Shown: piece after piece, positions 39,854-53,369 of the stretch | Layout: every line of letters starts with the position of its first letter | Numbering within the stretch: the stretch's first letter is position 1 | NCBI GenBank assembly: GCA_022579005.1 | Contig: MU401566.1 | Location: 7,354 to 71,353, forward strand | DNA from: Poronia punctata | Taxonomy: Eukaryota; Ascomycota; Sordariomycetes; Xylariales; Xylariaceae | Direction: 5' to 3' | Length of the DNA: 64,000 nt | The notes under the pieces: model-generated | Seen by the model: the letters and a program-made list of their open reading frames with translations, nothing else | Databases searched by the model: none | What the model was told of the DNA's origin: nothing | Translations under genes and position numbers: made by a program

Positions 39854-42800
39854 ATACTTTCTTTTTTTTAAAGTAATAAAAACGTTTTTGTTTTTTTTTT
39901 TCTTTTTAGTTAGCTTAATTAAAATATTAATTAGATTTGGTGTAGTATTTAGGCGATTTGTAATATAGGGACAAAGTATTTAAGTTATTTTAATATTTTT
40001 TTTTTTTGTATTTTTTTTTATACTCTAAGCTAAAAGCATATTTTTGTTAAATTTAAAATTTAAAAAGGTAACTAGTAAAACGTTTTTTATTTTATTATTT
40101 ATAATAATAGTAATTTATTTTTAAAGTGCTTTAATAGTATTTGCTTATTAACAAACTTGTTATTAAAGTATTTAGATTTAATTAGCTATTTTTTAATGTT
40201 AATTGTTATATTGTTTAAGTTATAAATTTGCTTTTACTGCTTAGGTTATAATGTTTATTAAATTCTTTATTTTTATATTTTATTGTTGTTAAAAAGTTTT
40301 TTTAATTATATTATTTTAATTTGCTTTTATATAGCTAAATACTTAAAAAGCTTTTTTTATAATTTTAGCTATGTGTTTTTTAATTAAACTGCTAATAAAA
40401 GCTTGTTAAATGCTTATTTATACTTAGACTTTTATAATTTTATATATGCGTGTTTTAAAGTTAAAAAAAAAGCAAGCAATATTTAGTATAATATTAAATA
40501 GTTATATAATAACCTTTTTAATATTGTTTTTTGTTATAGTTTATAAAGTATATAATAGCTAAGCATTATTGCTTATTTTTTATTTTTAAAGTGTTTGTTA
40601 AATATTTAGCTTTATAGTTTGTTTTAGTAGCGCTATTTTTTAAATGCTTATAGTACTTTTTGCTTTTTTGTTTTTAATAGTTGTAGTACTAAGCAATATA
40701 AGTTTTAAAAAAATTATATTTTTTATAGTAGTAATAGTTATAAAAGTATAATATATGTTTTTTAGTTGTTTGCTTTAAAATTTAGTTAAAAATTTAAGTA
40801 AAAAATTGTTAATTAAATAAAGAATTAGTTAAGTTTAAGTAAATAGTTTAGTATTATTTTTTATATTGCTTAGTTTATAATTTTTATACTTATATTGCTA
40901 TATATTAGCTTATTTAACTTAGTAATTAAAAATAATTTTAATAGCTAGATTTTTAATTAGCTAAATAAGGCTTGCTTGCTATAGTCTTTTAGTAATGTTT
41001 TTTAGCATTGTTTTAAGTTTATTATTAGCGTTTTTAGCTATGCAAATTGCTTTAAATATTTTAAAAGTAATTGCTAGTATAAAAATAAGTTTATTATTTT
41101 TTTATTAACTAAAGTTTTTTGCTATAATAGCTTATTTAAGTATGTTTTTTGCTTTGTTTTATATAGTATTATTTAATTGTTAGCTATTAAGTTAGCACTA
41201 TACTAAGTATATTAAAACTATTTATATATTTAAGTATAGTTATAGTTTAATAAGTATTAATATAGTTTGCTAGTATTAAATTATATTTTATAAATTTAAC
41301 TTTATTTTATTTATACTATATTTATTAAATATAAGTATTTAGCGTTGTTTTTTTATAGTAAGCGTAGCTATTATATTAAATTAAATTATTTTAACTTTAT
41401 TAGATTTATTATACTTTTTTATTTATTACTATTAAGTTATTAAGCTAACTACAATGCTTTAAGCTTATAAGAAATTTTAGTTAAAAAATATTTTAAGAAT
41501 TTTAAGCTATAAATATATATTTTAAGTTTGTTAAATTTGTTATAAATATAAGCGCTAAATTATATAATAATAAAAAATAAAATAAAAAATTTTATAATAT
41601 ATATAAAGTTTATATAAAAAAATTTATTTTATAAAAAGTAAGTTTATTATTTTAAAAAATATAATTATATGCTTTTTTTACTTTATTAAAATTTAAACTT
41701 TAATATTTGTTTTTAGTATAAATATAACTATTTTTTAATTATTTAATAGTATATATTTAAGCAAAAAAAAGTTAAAGTTTAGTTTATTTTTTGCTTTTTT
41801 TTTAAGTTTTTTTAAAGTTATTAAATATGCTTTATTATATATATATACTAGCTAAAATATATTTTATATTAATATAGCTTTTAAATATTAAATATTATAT
41901 ATAGCTAAGTATTTTTTTTATTATATAAGGTATTTTAAAATAGTACCTTTATATAAATAATTAGTTTAATAGCTTATTAGTTTTTTAATTTTATAGGATT
42001 TTTATTTTTTATTATTTTTGTTAGCAAAAACTTGCTTAGGTTTTAAGCAGCGTTTATTATATAAATTTTGTTATTAAGGTGCTAAATATAAGTAAGCTAC
42101 TAAAATAACTTAGTATACTTTTTAATAACATAAGAAATTTAGTTTATATGCTAGATTTTTTATATATTATATTATTATTAATAGTTTTACTTATTATTAT
42201 AACTATTTATAAAATAGTTTTTTTAGTAAGTAATATTTTTCATATAATTTTAAATATATTTAGTTTTTTATATTATATTTTTATAGTTAATAATTTTTAT
42301 TATATTAAATTTTTATATTTGCTATTATAAAGTTAATAGCTATTTAGGCCTTTTGCTAGTATAGTTAATAAGTTACGTTATAATTTATTAAATTAAGCAG
42401 TAGCTTGTTAATAAAAATTAGTTTTATTAGCTTAAACTTTAAAACTATTTTATTTAGCAATTTGCTTATTATTACTTAATAAAAGTTGTTAATTATATAT
42501 TATAAAGTAATAATTATTAATATTTATAAAATATTAAATACTATATAGTAATATTAAATAGCAATTTTAACTTTTTAATTTTTTTATTTTAACTAATTAT
42601 TAGTTTAAAAGTAGTATGCTATTAAAGTTACTAACTAAGTAGTATTTTTAGTAAAAATAGTTTTTTATACTTTTAATATAAAATAAAAGTTTTTATTAAA
42701 TATAATTTATTTTAGTATGCTTTATTTACAAAGTTAAAGTATTTAAAAAATTATAAAACCTTATTACTTTACTATATATTTAATATTTTTAAGTATAAAA

Positions 42801-45800
42801 ATTATATATTTTAAAAATTTATATATAACTATAAAAAATAGTTATATATATTATATTTTAGTATTTTTTATAATATATTATAAGCTAATATAAATAGTAT
42901 ATTAACTATAAAGTTTAATATAATAGTAAAATATAGTTAACTTATTATTTTTATTAGCTTTATAGTGCTACGTAGTTTAAATTAGTTTATTTTGTTTAGT
43001 AGGCAATATAAGCAATATTTAACGTACGCCTTTATTTTTTATACTATTTTTTAAATAAAATAAAGTTATAAAAGTTTTATTATTTATTTAGCTTTAAAAT
43101 AATATTTATTATTATAAGCTGTTTTAAACAAGTTTTAAACCTTTAGTTTTAAAATAACTAGTTTGTTTAGTTTAGCATAAAGTATATAGTATAAAAGTTT
43201 ATTTATAATTTTAAATTTAAACTTTTTAACTTATTTTAAGTTTAATACTGCTTATATAATCTTTTTTATTTTTATATTTTTTTAATAGCTATTAATAAGT
43301 TTTTATTAGTAATTATTAAAAAGTTATATATTATATAATATATTATTAAAAATACTTTTACTTTTATATGCTTTGTTTTTTAAGTTTTTTTTATTTATTT
43401 TTATAAGTAGTTAAAAAAGCGCGTTTAAAACTAAATTAATACATTTTAAAATATAGTATACATTTAAAAAATATTATTTAAAATATATTAAAGCTTAAAC
43501 TAATTTAAAGTTTATTTTTATAATGTTTATTGTTTATATATTATATTAGTTTATAATTTTTTAAGTAGTGCAATAATTAGTAAATATTAAAATAAGCTAT
43601 TAGCAAGATTGGATTTATAGTTTAAAGTATTTATAAAGCTATACTAAGTATAAAATTTTTAATTTAGTTATATAATATTTTTATTTTATTTTAAAAAAAA
43701 CCTTACTAAAGTATATAATTAGTTAGATTTTATTTATTAGTATAAAACTGTTGTTTTAGTTACTTTTTATATAAAAGATTATTATTTTATAGCTTTTTTT
43801 TGCTAAAGCGTTAATTTTAAAGAAAACTTGTTTTTAGTAATCTTAATAAATAAGGTAATTTAATTAAAAAAAATCTATTTATATTATTTAAAATGTTTAT
43901 AGCTTTTATATTATAGGTTTAAAGGAGCGTTTTAAAGTTTATTTCTTTTTAATAAATAGGTTTTTTTTTAAAATCTTGTCAGCTTTTTAGCCTGCTACTA
44001 GCATATTTGTTTTTTTTTTTTTATAAAAGGGCAATTTTTTATTAGTATTATAAGATATATTTTTATAACTATATAGTTATTTTAATATATATTTTAAAGT
44101 TAGCTAGGTTTATAAGCATTTTAATTTTATAAATTGCTTTTATTTAAAATTGCATAATTTTAATGCTTAATTTATTAACTTTTAAGCTAAAGAGTTTAAT
44201 TATAAAATAACTATAAAAAGACTTTTTTAAAAATATTGCAAGTTTAATGCTTTAAAATAGTTTTAAAATTTTATATAAGTGTTTTTTATATTTATTATAT
44301 AAATTGCTAAATATAACTATATTGTTTATATATGCTTTATAATACTTTTTATAAAAGTAAAGTTATTAGTTTATAAAGCGTTAGCTATATACTAAGCTAT
44401 TTTTAAAGCTTATTAAAGCAACGCTTAATATTTTTAATTTTTTAAGTAATATTATTACTATATAGTTTTAATATTTTATATATACTAGGAGTTAATAAAA
44501 AAACAACGTTATATTAAATATTAAAATAAATTTCTTACTTTTTAAGTTTATAATAATGTTTTTTTAATATAGTATTAAGTATATATTTAAAATAGTAATA
44601 TTGTTAAAAGCTTGCAAGTTTATTACTACTTTGCTTTTTTGCTTTTTTTTAATTATTTTTTATATAATAAATATAGGGCATTTAAATAGACTTAGCTTGT
44701 ATATTTAGTTTAATTTACCTTGCTTATATAAGTTGTTAAACGTTTAATTTAAAATTTATTAGTTTTTTACTTTTAGTTAGTATAGTTTTATGTATTGTTT
44801 TTAGCTTTGCTAGCTATTTACTAGATTTATTTTAAGCTTTTTGTTTTTAAGCATTTTAATAATATTGCTATTTTTTTAAATATTATATTTATAAAAAATA
44901 ATTATTAGTTTTCTTGCTTTTTTTAAGTTTTTATTAAATATGTATACTTTTTTTAATAATATAACGTATAAAATATGTTTTAGTTATATAAAACCTAATT
45001 TTGTAGTATTTTTTTTATTTAATAAAGTAGGCAATAAGTTAGGGTTATTTATACTTATTATAGTTTATAAGTTATTTATGTTACTTTTAAAGCAAGTTAA
45101 AAAAAACATTATATACTTGTTTATTTTAAATTTAAGTTTGCCTTTTGCTATGTTTATAAATTAAATAAAGTTAGCTATAATTTAATTAACTTATTAAAGC
45201 TTATTAGCAATATAGTTTTTAATAGTACTTAAATAATAATTTTTTATAAAACGCTAAGGTTTGTTAGTAAAGTTTATATATATAATAAGCTTTAGTAATT
45301 TTTAATTTATAAAAGCGTTTATTATACTTTTGTTTAATACTTTAAATAAAAATTGTTTTAGCTTTATATAGTTATTTTTTAAAAGGTTTATATAATTAAC
45401 TAAAACTAAGGCTATAGTTTAAAGTAGTATTATAATATTTAATTAAATAGTAACTTGTTATTATATTAGTTAGTATTTGTAATAAAGTATTATAAAAACT
45501 TTAACGTATATTGCTAATAATAAATATAAGCATTTATTTAGTATATATAAAATTACTTTATATTTATTAAATTATAAAGTGTTTAAAAGCAGCTTTAGCT
45601 TTAAGTTATTATGTAGCTATTTTATAATGCTTATTTAAACTTTAATTTATATATTTATTTAAATTAATAAAGGAAATGTTATAATTATGTTAAGTTTTAT
45701 AATTTTTTTAATTTTTTTAAATAGCATTAGTTGTTTTGTAGTAGTTTGTTTATATTATATATTAGCTTTTTATAGCTACTTTTTATTAACTATAATGCTT

Positions 45801-48278
45801 AATGCTTTTAAGTTAGCATAAACTATATATATTTATAAGTTGTATATTAGTTTAACTATTAGCTATATATAAGTATAATTAAGCAAAGCTTAATAAAACT
45901 TAATAACTTTTAAATAAATATTAATATATACTATGTTTTTTAGTTTATTAATATTTTAAGTAAAAAAAGCAAAGCTTTTGCTAAGTAAGTATTTTTTTTA
46001 TTTTTTATGTTTTTAACTATAAAACTATAGTATTGTTTGCTTATTGTTATAAATTGTGCTTTTAATGCTTTGTATTGCGTTTAAAGGAAATTAGGTTTTT
46101 TTATATAAGTGTTTTTTATTATATATATTATATACTTATTTTAAAATAAAAAAACCTTGTTATATTTTTAATAAGTATATTAAGTTTTTAGTATTATTAT
46201 AAAAAGCTTAAATATTATAAAAGCTGCAAAAAAGTAATAGTTATATTGTTTATTGTTTATAGTGTTAGCTTTATTAGTATAATAGCTATTGCTGCTATTT
46301 TTATTTAATAAATTTTTTTAAAAAAATAACTATTTTTTATTAATTGCTTTTTATATACTTTTTTGTTTATTTTGTTTAATGCTACTTAAACCTTGTCTGC
46401 TTATTAAGCTAAATTATTAGGCTTATTAAAATTGTTTAATTTATTTAGTTTATAAATTAGCTATTTAACCTAATAATACTATTAGCAAGGTAGCTTTTTT
46501 TTATTACTACGTAAATTATAATAGTAACCTTTATATTATCTTGCTTTTTAAAGTAGCTTGTTTTTATAGCTATCTTAGCGTTAATTATCTTTATAGCAGT
46601 AAGTATTATAGCTTAAGTTATATTTATTATTAAATAATTTATTTTATTGTTTTTAGTATATATTTTTTATTTATTATATTTAATATGCTAAGACTAGGAT
46701 TTGTATGTTAGTAAAGGTTTTATTTTTTATAAGTTATTAGTTAATAAACTGTATTAAAGTAGTAATTGCTTTTTTATATGCTATAGCCTTTTTTTTAAAT
46801 AAGTAAAATAATTATAAAAAGCAATAGTAGCGTTTAGTTTAATAAGCAATTATTATAATAAAAAGTATATTATATTATATAGTTTAAATATTTATTAAAC
46901 GTTATTATTATATTTAGCAGCTTTAGTATATTAAGCTACTTTACTTGCTTATGTTTAAATTAATTAGCTTTTAAAAATTTAGCAAGATTTAAAAACGTTT
47001 TTTAAGTTTTGCAAAGCTGCTAACGCATTTGTTATTAATATAATAAAGCGTTTTTTAACTTTATAAAAAGCTAAGTTAAAGTTAAAAAGTATTTAAGCTT
47101 ATAAAGTTATATTATATTTTTTTAACTACTAAAATTAAGTATTACTATATAGCAATTAAAAAAAGTCTTATTAAATAATTTTGCGTTAGTTTTTATTTTT
47201 AGCATGTTTTTTAACGTTATTTTTAAAAAGTAAAACATTTTGCTAATAAATATTAAATTTTATTATAATATAGTTTTTTTATTTAAAAAAAGCGTTAGTA
47301 TTCAAGTTAAAGTATTTAATATAATAAATTTTTTAACTATAAAGTAACTTTTTATTATTTATACACTTTTTATTTTATATTAAAAGTATAATAGCTTTAG
47401 CTATTTAGTAAACTGCTTAAGTAAAGTTATTTAAGTTAAAAATTTTTTAATTACTTGCTATTTATGTAGTAATATTTTTAACTAATTTTTTTAACCTTAA
47501 TAGTTTATTTAAGCATAATATTAAGCTTAGCTACTTTTATATTAGTATAAAAAAAGGTTATTAATTTTATTATATTTAAGCTTATAATAGTATAAGTTAA
47601 AATAATTATTTAATAAGTATTTGCTATATTAGTTTAGTAAACTTTTTAGCTAGTAGTAAAGTTATTATTGCGTTTATTAAATATAAGGCTAATGTTTAAT
47701 AAAATAAGTTTAGTGCTAAAGGTATTAGTAAGCTATTGTTTAGTACTAGTAAGCTATTATTTAATAAGGTTTAATTAAAGTTAAATATTGCTAGGCTTTT
47801 TTTTTTAAAGTGTGTTAGTTATTTAAAAATATATTTTAGTTTATATTTTTAGTATATAATTATAAAGCTTAGTTATATAACTTATTTACTTTTAAAGTAA
47901 ACGTTTATTTATTTACTTTTTAGCTTATAAAGTATAGTAAAAAGGCTAGTGTTTATTTAGTTTATTAACAAAATAAGGTAAGCAGTTATTATAGTTTTAA
48001 GTATTTATTAGCTATACTTTTTAAGTATGCTGTTTTTATATTTACTTTAGCTTAAAAAATGTTTTAATTATTTGTGTTTTTTAAAAACTTAACTATAACA
48101 ATATATTATAAAATTATTTTTAAATTATTATTGTTTATAAAGGCATTTAGCAAACATTTAGCAAACTTATAACTATTATTAGTTTAATTATTAATTAGAT
48201 TTATATACTACAAGTTTTTTAAGCTTATAAAATAGTTATAGTTATAGTAAGCAATTAATAAAATTGCTAGCTACTAAG

Positions 48279-48474
48279 TAGTACGCTTTATATAATAAAA
48301 TAAAAATAAATTAATTAATTAAAAAAGAAAGTTAGTCTAGTATATAGTACTAGCTATTATATAGCTAGGTAGCTTTTATAGCTTTTTTTTATATAAAGAA
48401 TAATGTTATATAATAAATGTTATATAATAGTAAAGGTATAAAATTATGTTATATAAATAGAATATAGTATCCTA
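48279..48474 (-). repeat. Element C right (5') LTR
   Basis: 196 bp, TAGTACGC..GTATCCTA, followed by GCTAG. The sequence just inside on the minus strand (TAGTAGCTAGCAAT) resembles the equivalent site in element B (TTAATAGCTAGCAAT), suggesting the same tRNA primer. Confidence 0.87.
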
Positions 48475-50220
48475 GCTAGTTTTACTATTTTATAACTAAG
48501 TTTACGTGCAGCTTTGTTTTTTCTAGCATTAAAATAATGCCTTTTTTTATTTAAATATTATATTGTTTTAAAAAAATTTTAAAGTTTATAATATATTATA
48601 GCTTTTTATTAAATATATAAACTTTTTTATTAGTTAATATAAAAAAAATATATTTTACTTTTATTAGCTTTTTATGCTAATTTTTTATATTAGTTATTAA
48701 TAAAATTTATAATAAAATATTATAATTTTTAATAACTATTGTATACTAAGCTTATTTAAAATTATTTATTTTAGTTTAAAAAAAAGTTAGTGTTTAGTTA
48801 TCTAGGCTAAAGTTTTTTTAGCTTATTTTATAAAAAACAAATATAGTAAATACGTAAGCATTAGTTTAATAAATGCCTTTTATATTATTTGTATTTAGGT
48901 TTTATATTATACTAAGCTTTAAATTTTTATATAGTTTAATTAGTTTATTAGTTACGTTTATATATATTATATACTTTAGTATTTTTATATTAAAGATTGC
49001 TTTTACTAGTTTTAATAATAACATTATAAATATATATTAGCACATTTATTTTAAATAGTAGTTATTAAGTAAATTAATATATTATATTAAAACTATAATT
49101 ATTAAATAAGCTAAAATAACAGTGTTTATATAAATAATTACTTTTTTTATAATAAAAAAGTATTTATATTATATTTAAATTAATATAGCTATATTTGCTA
49201 CAAAACTAATATATAAACGTTGTTATAAAATGTTTAAAACAATAGCATGCTTATTAAACTATAATGTTTTAAGTAATAATTATAATTTAATATTATAATA
49301 AAGCTATATAATAATATTTATATATACTTTTATTTTTAATTTTATTTATAACTTAATAAAAAACATTGCTTATTTTTATAATTAAATTATGCTTTTTATA
49401 CTTATATAAATTATAAAGATTAAGGCGTTATATATTTTATATTATATTTTTAAGTTATTTAAAAACGTTAACTAACTATATTATTTAATGCTTTTAAATT
49501 TGCATATATAGTAAATATATTTTCTTATTTAGAAACTTTAGCAAAAATTTTAGTATATATATACTTTAGTAAAGCTATATATACTATTGTTTATTTAAGT
49601 TTAGTATTTATATATATTTTGTTTTTAAAATATAGTTTATTATTAGTTACTAAAAATGCTTTTATTAAGTTAAACTAATTAAATAAAATTTTATTATTTT
49701 ATATTTTTTTTACTATTAGCTATTAATATTTAAATATTATAGTTTAATAAGAATTTTTTATAATATATATTATATATTTATTATATAATAAAAATAAAGT
49801 GTAGCATTTTTTGCATATTTTTTTAATTTTTAAAGTAATAAATAGTAGTTTAATAGTTACTTAAAGCAATAAGTAAAAATTAATATATTAATTATTTACT
49901 TTTATAATATTATAAGCTATATTATCTTTTTTTTAATTAAAGATTTTTTTTTAAAAAAAATAGCTTTCCTATATAAGCTATAGCTTTTGCAATTTTTTAT
50001 TGTTTTAATTAAAAGTAACGTAAGCATTGTTTATAGTACAACGTCTATTTTTAAGTTATTTAACTTATTTATTTTATTAATAACAATAATATTTATAGTT
50101 GCTACGTTTGCTTTTTTTAAATTTTAAAAAGCTATTTTGCTATTAGTATTTATTATTTTTACTTTTGCTTTACTTATTATTATAACTTTTACTTTAATTA
50201 TTACTATAATATTTTTTTTA

Positions 50221-50316
50221 GTTATAGTTTTAGTATTTTTTTTAGTTATTATTTTAATATTTTTTTTAACTATTATTTTAATATTTTTTTTAACTATTGT
50301 TTTAATATTTTTTTTT
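50221..50316 (-). repeat. 24-bp tandem repeat in element B coding region
   Basis: Four consecutive 24-bp units at 50221, 50245, 50269 and 50293 (GTTATTATTTTAAT plus a T run). On the minus strand they encode an 8-residue Lys/Asn/Ile-rich unit, in line with a RIPped low-complexity repeat in the 5' coding part of the element. The plus-strand open frame over it (50137-50421) is all hydrophobic because of T-richness and is not a gene. Confidence 0.6.
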
Positions 50317-52198
50317 ATTATTGCTTTTATTTTTATAGCTAGCTTAACTTTAGTTATATTTTTAATATATATTTTCTTAATCTTTTTTAATATTACTTTT
50401 AATATTATATATATATATTAGTATAAAAATATATATATATTTAAAAAGTCTTTAGTTAATAAACATATTTGTTTAAATAATTGCTTATTTATATATTATA
50501 GCCTTTTTTTTTAAATATGTAAAATAATTATAAAACTTAATATTAGTATTTAGTTTAATAATAAGTTGCTAAAAAAAAAAAATTATATTATAAATTTAAG
50601 TAAGCTATTAAATAAAAGTATTTAGTCTTGCTACTCTTATATATTAAGTTATTTTTATAGCTTACAATTTAATAAATTTATTTTTTTTTAGCTTTTTTAT
50701 ATTAAAAAGATTATTTAAGTAATATAGTATAGCTAAAGCGTTTATAATTAGCATTTAAAATTTTTAATGTAAGTTATAAAGTATTAAAGTAATATTTGCT
50801 AATATAAATGTTTAAAGCTTTAAAAAACATTTTTTTAACTACTAAGCTTATATGTTTTTTTTTAAAAGTTAAAAAAAGTTTTGCTAAATAATTTTAGCTT
50901 TAGCTAGATCTTTTAAGTATTTTTTAACGCTATTTTTAAATAAAAGAATATTTTGCTAATAAGTATTTAATTTAATAATAATATAATTACTTTACTTAAA
51001 AAATATGTTAATATTTAAGTAAAAGTATTTTACTTAGTAGATTTTCTATTTATAAAGGTTATTATTATAGTTTTTTTAGTTAAACTAACTTTATTAATTA
51101 GCTTAGTTTTGCTAAAACAAATAAAGTATTTAAGCTATTATCTTTATTATCTTTATAATATTGTTAGTTTTATTTAAAAGTATATTAAAAGCTATTATAT
51201 TTTTTTTTTTTTTTTACCTAATATTTCTAATATTAGTTACTGCTTATTTATAGGTTTTAAAAATTTAAAGACTTTAGTAAGTAGTTAATATAATAGTTTT
51301 ATAAACTTTTTTGCTAACAAAAATATTATTATTATGTTTATTAAGCAAAAAGCTAACATTTAATAAGCTAAGTTTAGTGCTAATAATACTAATAAACTAC
51401 TATTTAAAAGTATTTAATTTAAGTTAAATATAAAAAGTCTTTGTTTTTTAAAAGTATACTATTTGTTTAATAATTGTTATCTTTTTAATAAAGTATTTTT
51501 ATAGTCTTTATATAACTACACTGCTTAATTATATAGTCTATTTACTTTAGCATTAAACGTTTATTTATTTACTTGCTAGCTTGCTAAATAAAGTAAAAGG
51601 GCTAGTATTTAGCTTATTTATTTTATAAATTAAGTTAGCTATTTTTATTAAAGTTATAAGTATTTATTTATAATGCTTTTAAAGTAGTTTATTTTTAAAT
51701 TTATTTTTACTTAGTTAATATGTTTATTTTCTTTATTTTTTAAAAACTTTATAATAGCAATGTATTAGCATATTATTTATATATTATTTATAAAAAAGTA
51801 TAATAAAGTATACTTTTTTAATAAAAAAATACTTTTTTAATTTAAAAGTAACACTTTTTTAATAATTTAAAAATAATAACCTTTTAATAGTTAGTTTTTT
51901 TATTTACTAGTATAGTATAACGTATAACTTATATTATAAATACTAAAATTTAAAAAAAACAAAAAAAATAGTTGCTAAAAACAAAAATAGTAAAAATATA
52001 AAAAATAAAGCTTTAAAGTATAGCCTTTTTTTGTTATCGTGTTTTTTAGCTAAAAAGTCTTATTATTTTAAATAATTTTAATAATATTGTCTTTTTTATT
52101 AATAAATTTAAGTTTTTTACACTATAAGGATCTTATCTTCTATATAATAGTATATAGTTATAGTGCAGCTAATTAAACAGTATTGCTAGCTATTAAAT

Positions 52199-52359
52199 TA
52201 ATAGTATTAAGTCTATATAATAAAATATAAATAAATTAACTAACTATTAAAATAAAGCTAGATAGCCTTAAAGGGGTTTATATACTATAAAGACCTACTT
52301 AAGGCAATCATTGCAATACAAATCTATAGATCTGTTATCTATAAGACTAGGTCCTAATA
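52199..52359 (-). repeat. Element B right (5') LTR
   Basis: 161 bp partner of 28409-28569, followed by the target duplication copy ATAAT at 52360-52364. The terminal CCTAATA mirrors TATTAGG near the other end of the LTR. Confidence 0.75.
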
Positions 52360-53369
52360 ATAATAACTAGCTTTTTTAAAGCGCTTTTTAGTTTTAAAAA
52401 AGCTTTTATAAGCTTTTTTTTTGCTTTTAGCTTTACTTTTACTTTTATTTTTGCGCTTAAAAGCAATAGTAAAGCTTAAGCTAGCTTTAAAAAAAATAAA
52501 GCTGCTACTAAGCAATTGCTTAGCTTTATTGTTTTTTTTTTTTTTTTTTACTTTTTTTTTTAACTTTTTTTTAACTAACTAAGCTTAAAAGCTTAAGCAA
52601 TAAGCAAATAAAAAGTATAAAAAAAAGCAGTAAAAAAGCAAATAAAAAACTAAAAGTTATGCTTTTTTAAAGCGTTATAATAGCTACTTTAGTAGCAAAA
52701 AGATTTTTAACTACTAAAAATAAGCTACTACTTATTAATATAAATGCTTATTATATTATAAAAAATTATATTATTATTTATAAAAGCGTAAAGGTTTTAG
52801 CTACTAGCTTTTTAAAAGCATTAGCTATTTTTTTTATTTTAAAAAATACTAAAAAAGTTAATAAAGCATTTAAAACACTACTTATAAATTAATTATAAAA
52901 AGTAATAAGCACTTATAATAACTAGCAAAAAGTTTTTTTTAAAATAATAATATATTTAATTAACTATTACTATATTAAAATGCTTTAAAAGCATATAAAG
53001 CTATTAATTTATAAAATTTACTTATAAAAGAGTATAAGCGCATTATTAAAAAAAAAAAGTAAAAAAAGCAAAAAAATTGCAAAAAAAAGTTAAGTAATAA
53101 AGTATATTTTAAAAAAATTTTACCTTTTTTTACTTAATAGCCTTTATAGCATTGCTATTTATAACGACTTATATAGCAATATAAAAAGATATTAACTTAA
53201 ACTTTATAATTAATAAAAAATAGTTTATAAAGCAAAAATAAAAGCATTTTTAATTTTTTATTTTACTAACTACTTACTTAAAAAGTACTAACTTTATATA
53301 TAAATACTTTATTTATACTTATATATTTAAATAGCTTTATTACTTACTAAGTAATTAAGCTAAAAGGTA

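Larger units (their letters stand above)
39658..48474 (-). mobile_element. Element C: complete RIPped Ty3/gypsy LTR retrotransposon
   Basis: Length 8,817 bp with two LTRs of exactly 196 bp (39658-39853, 48279-48474) and a perfect 5-bp duplication GCTAG (39653-39657, 48475-48479). On the minus strand a purine run ending AAAAGAAAGTAT abuts the left LTR, so that is the 3' end. Minus-strand reverse transcriptase is readable: VVINLQAFNNITI at about 44,595-44,633 (gypsy VVxDLRxLN), KKFILIFN (FITVFD-like), then AYINNIVIFSN at about 44,300-44,335 (gypsy YIDDIVIFS with both Asp now Asn) and a following KHLYKILKLF. It lies inside the pol gene of element B, between that element's RT core and its upstream part. 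Many stops are present, and LTR differences are transitions. Confidence 0.87.
28409..52359 (-). mobile_element. Element B: Ty3/gypsy LTR retrotransposon nested in element A
   Basis: Two direct repeats of exactly 161 bp, 28409-28569 and 52199-52359, are flanked by the 5-bp duplication ATAAT (28404-28408, 52360-52364). Removing the two elements inside it leaves 28409-28603, 34905-39657 and 48480-52359, about 8.83 kb. On the minus strand the purine run AAAAAAAGGGCAAAC (about 28570-28585) abuts the left LTR, marking it as the 3' LTR. Minus-strand reverse transcriptase remnants are readable: KVIINF near 39,470 (from K-V-V-V-D-L type sequence) and AYINNIIIF near 39,165-39,192, where gypsy RT has YIDD. 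The catalytic aspartates read as asparagine, as G-to-A change would give. It shares internal and primer-site leader similarity with element C, so the two are sister families. Confidence 0.72.

Noticed and set aside
42148..42330. 60-codon hydrophobic frame in the island
   Set aside because: Same reason: T-rich antisense of a RIPped gypsy element.
44940..45164. 74-codon plus-strand frame inside element C
   Set aside because: The coding strand of the element is minus, as RT relics show. This frame is an antisense chance opening in AT-rich DNA.
50137..50421. 94-codon hydrophobic plus-strand frame
   Set aside because: It is the complement of a Lys/Asn-rich minus-strand repeat in element B. Hydrophobicity comes from T-rich RIPped DNA.
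28409..52359. Element B as a very large 24-kb Starship-like cargo element
   Set aside because: The interior consists of two other complete LTR elements plus gypsy relics. No tyrosine recombinase or cargo genes were seen, and the 161-bp LTRs with ATAAT duplication fit a retrotransposon.
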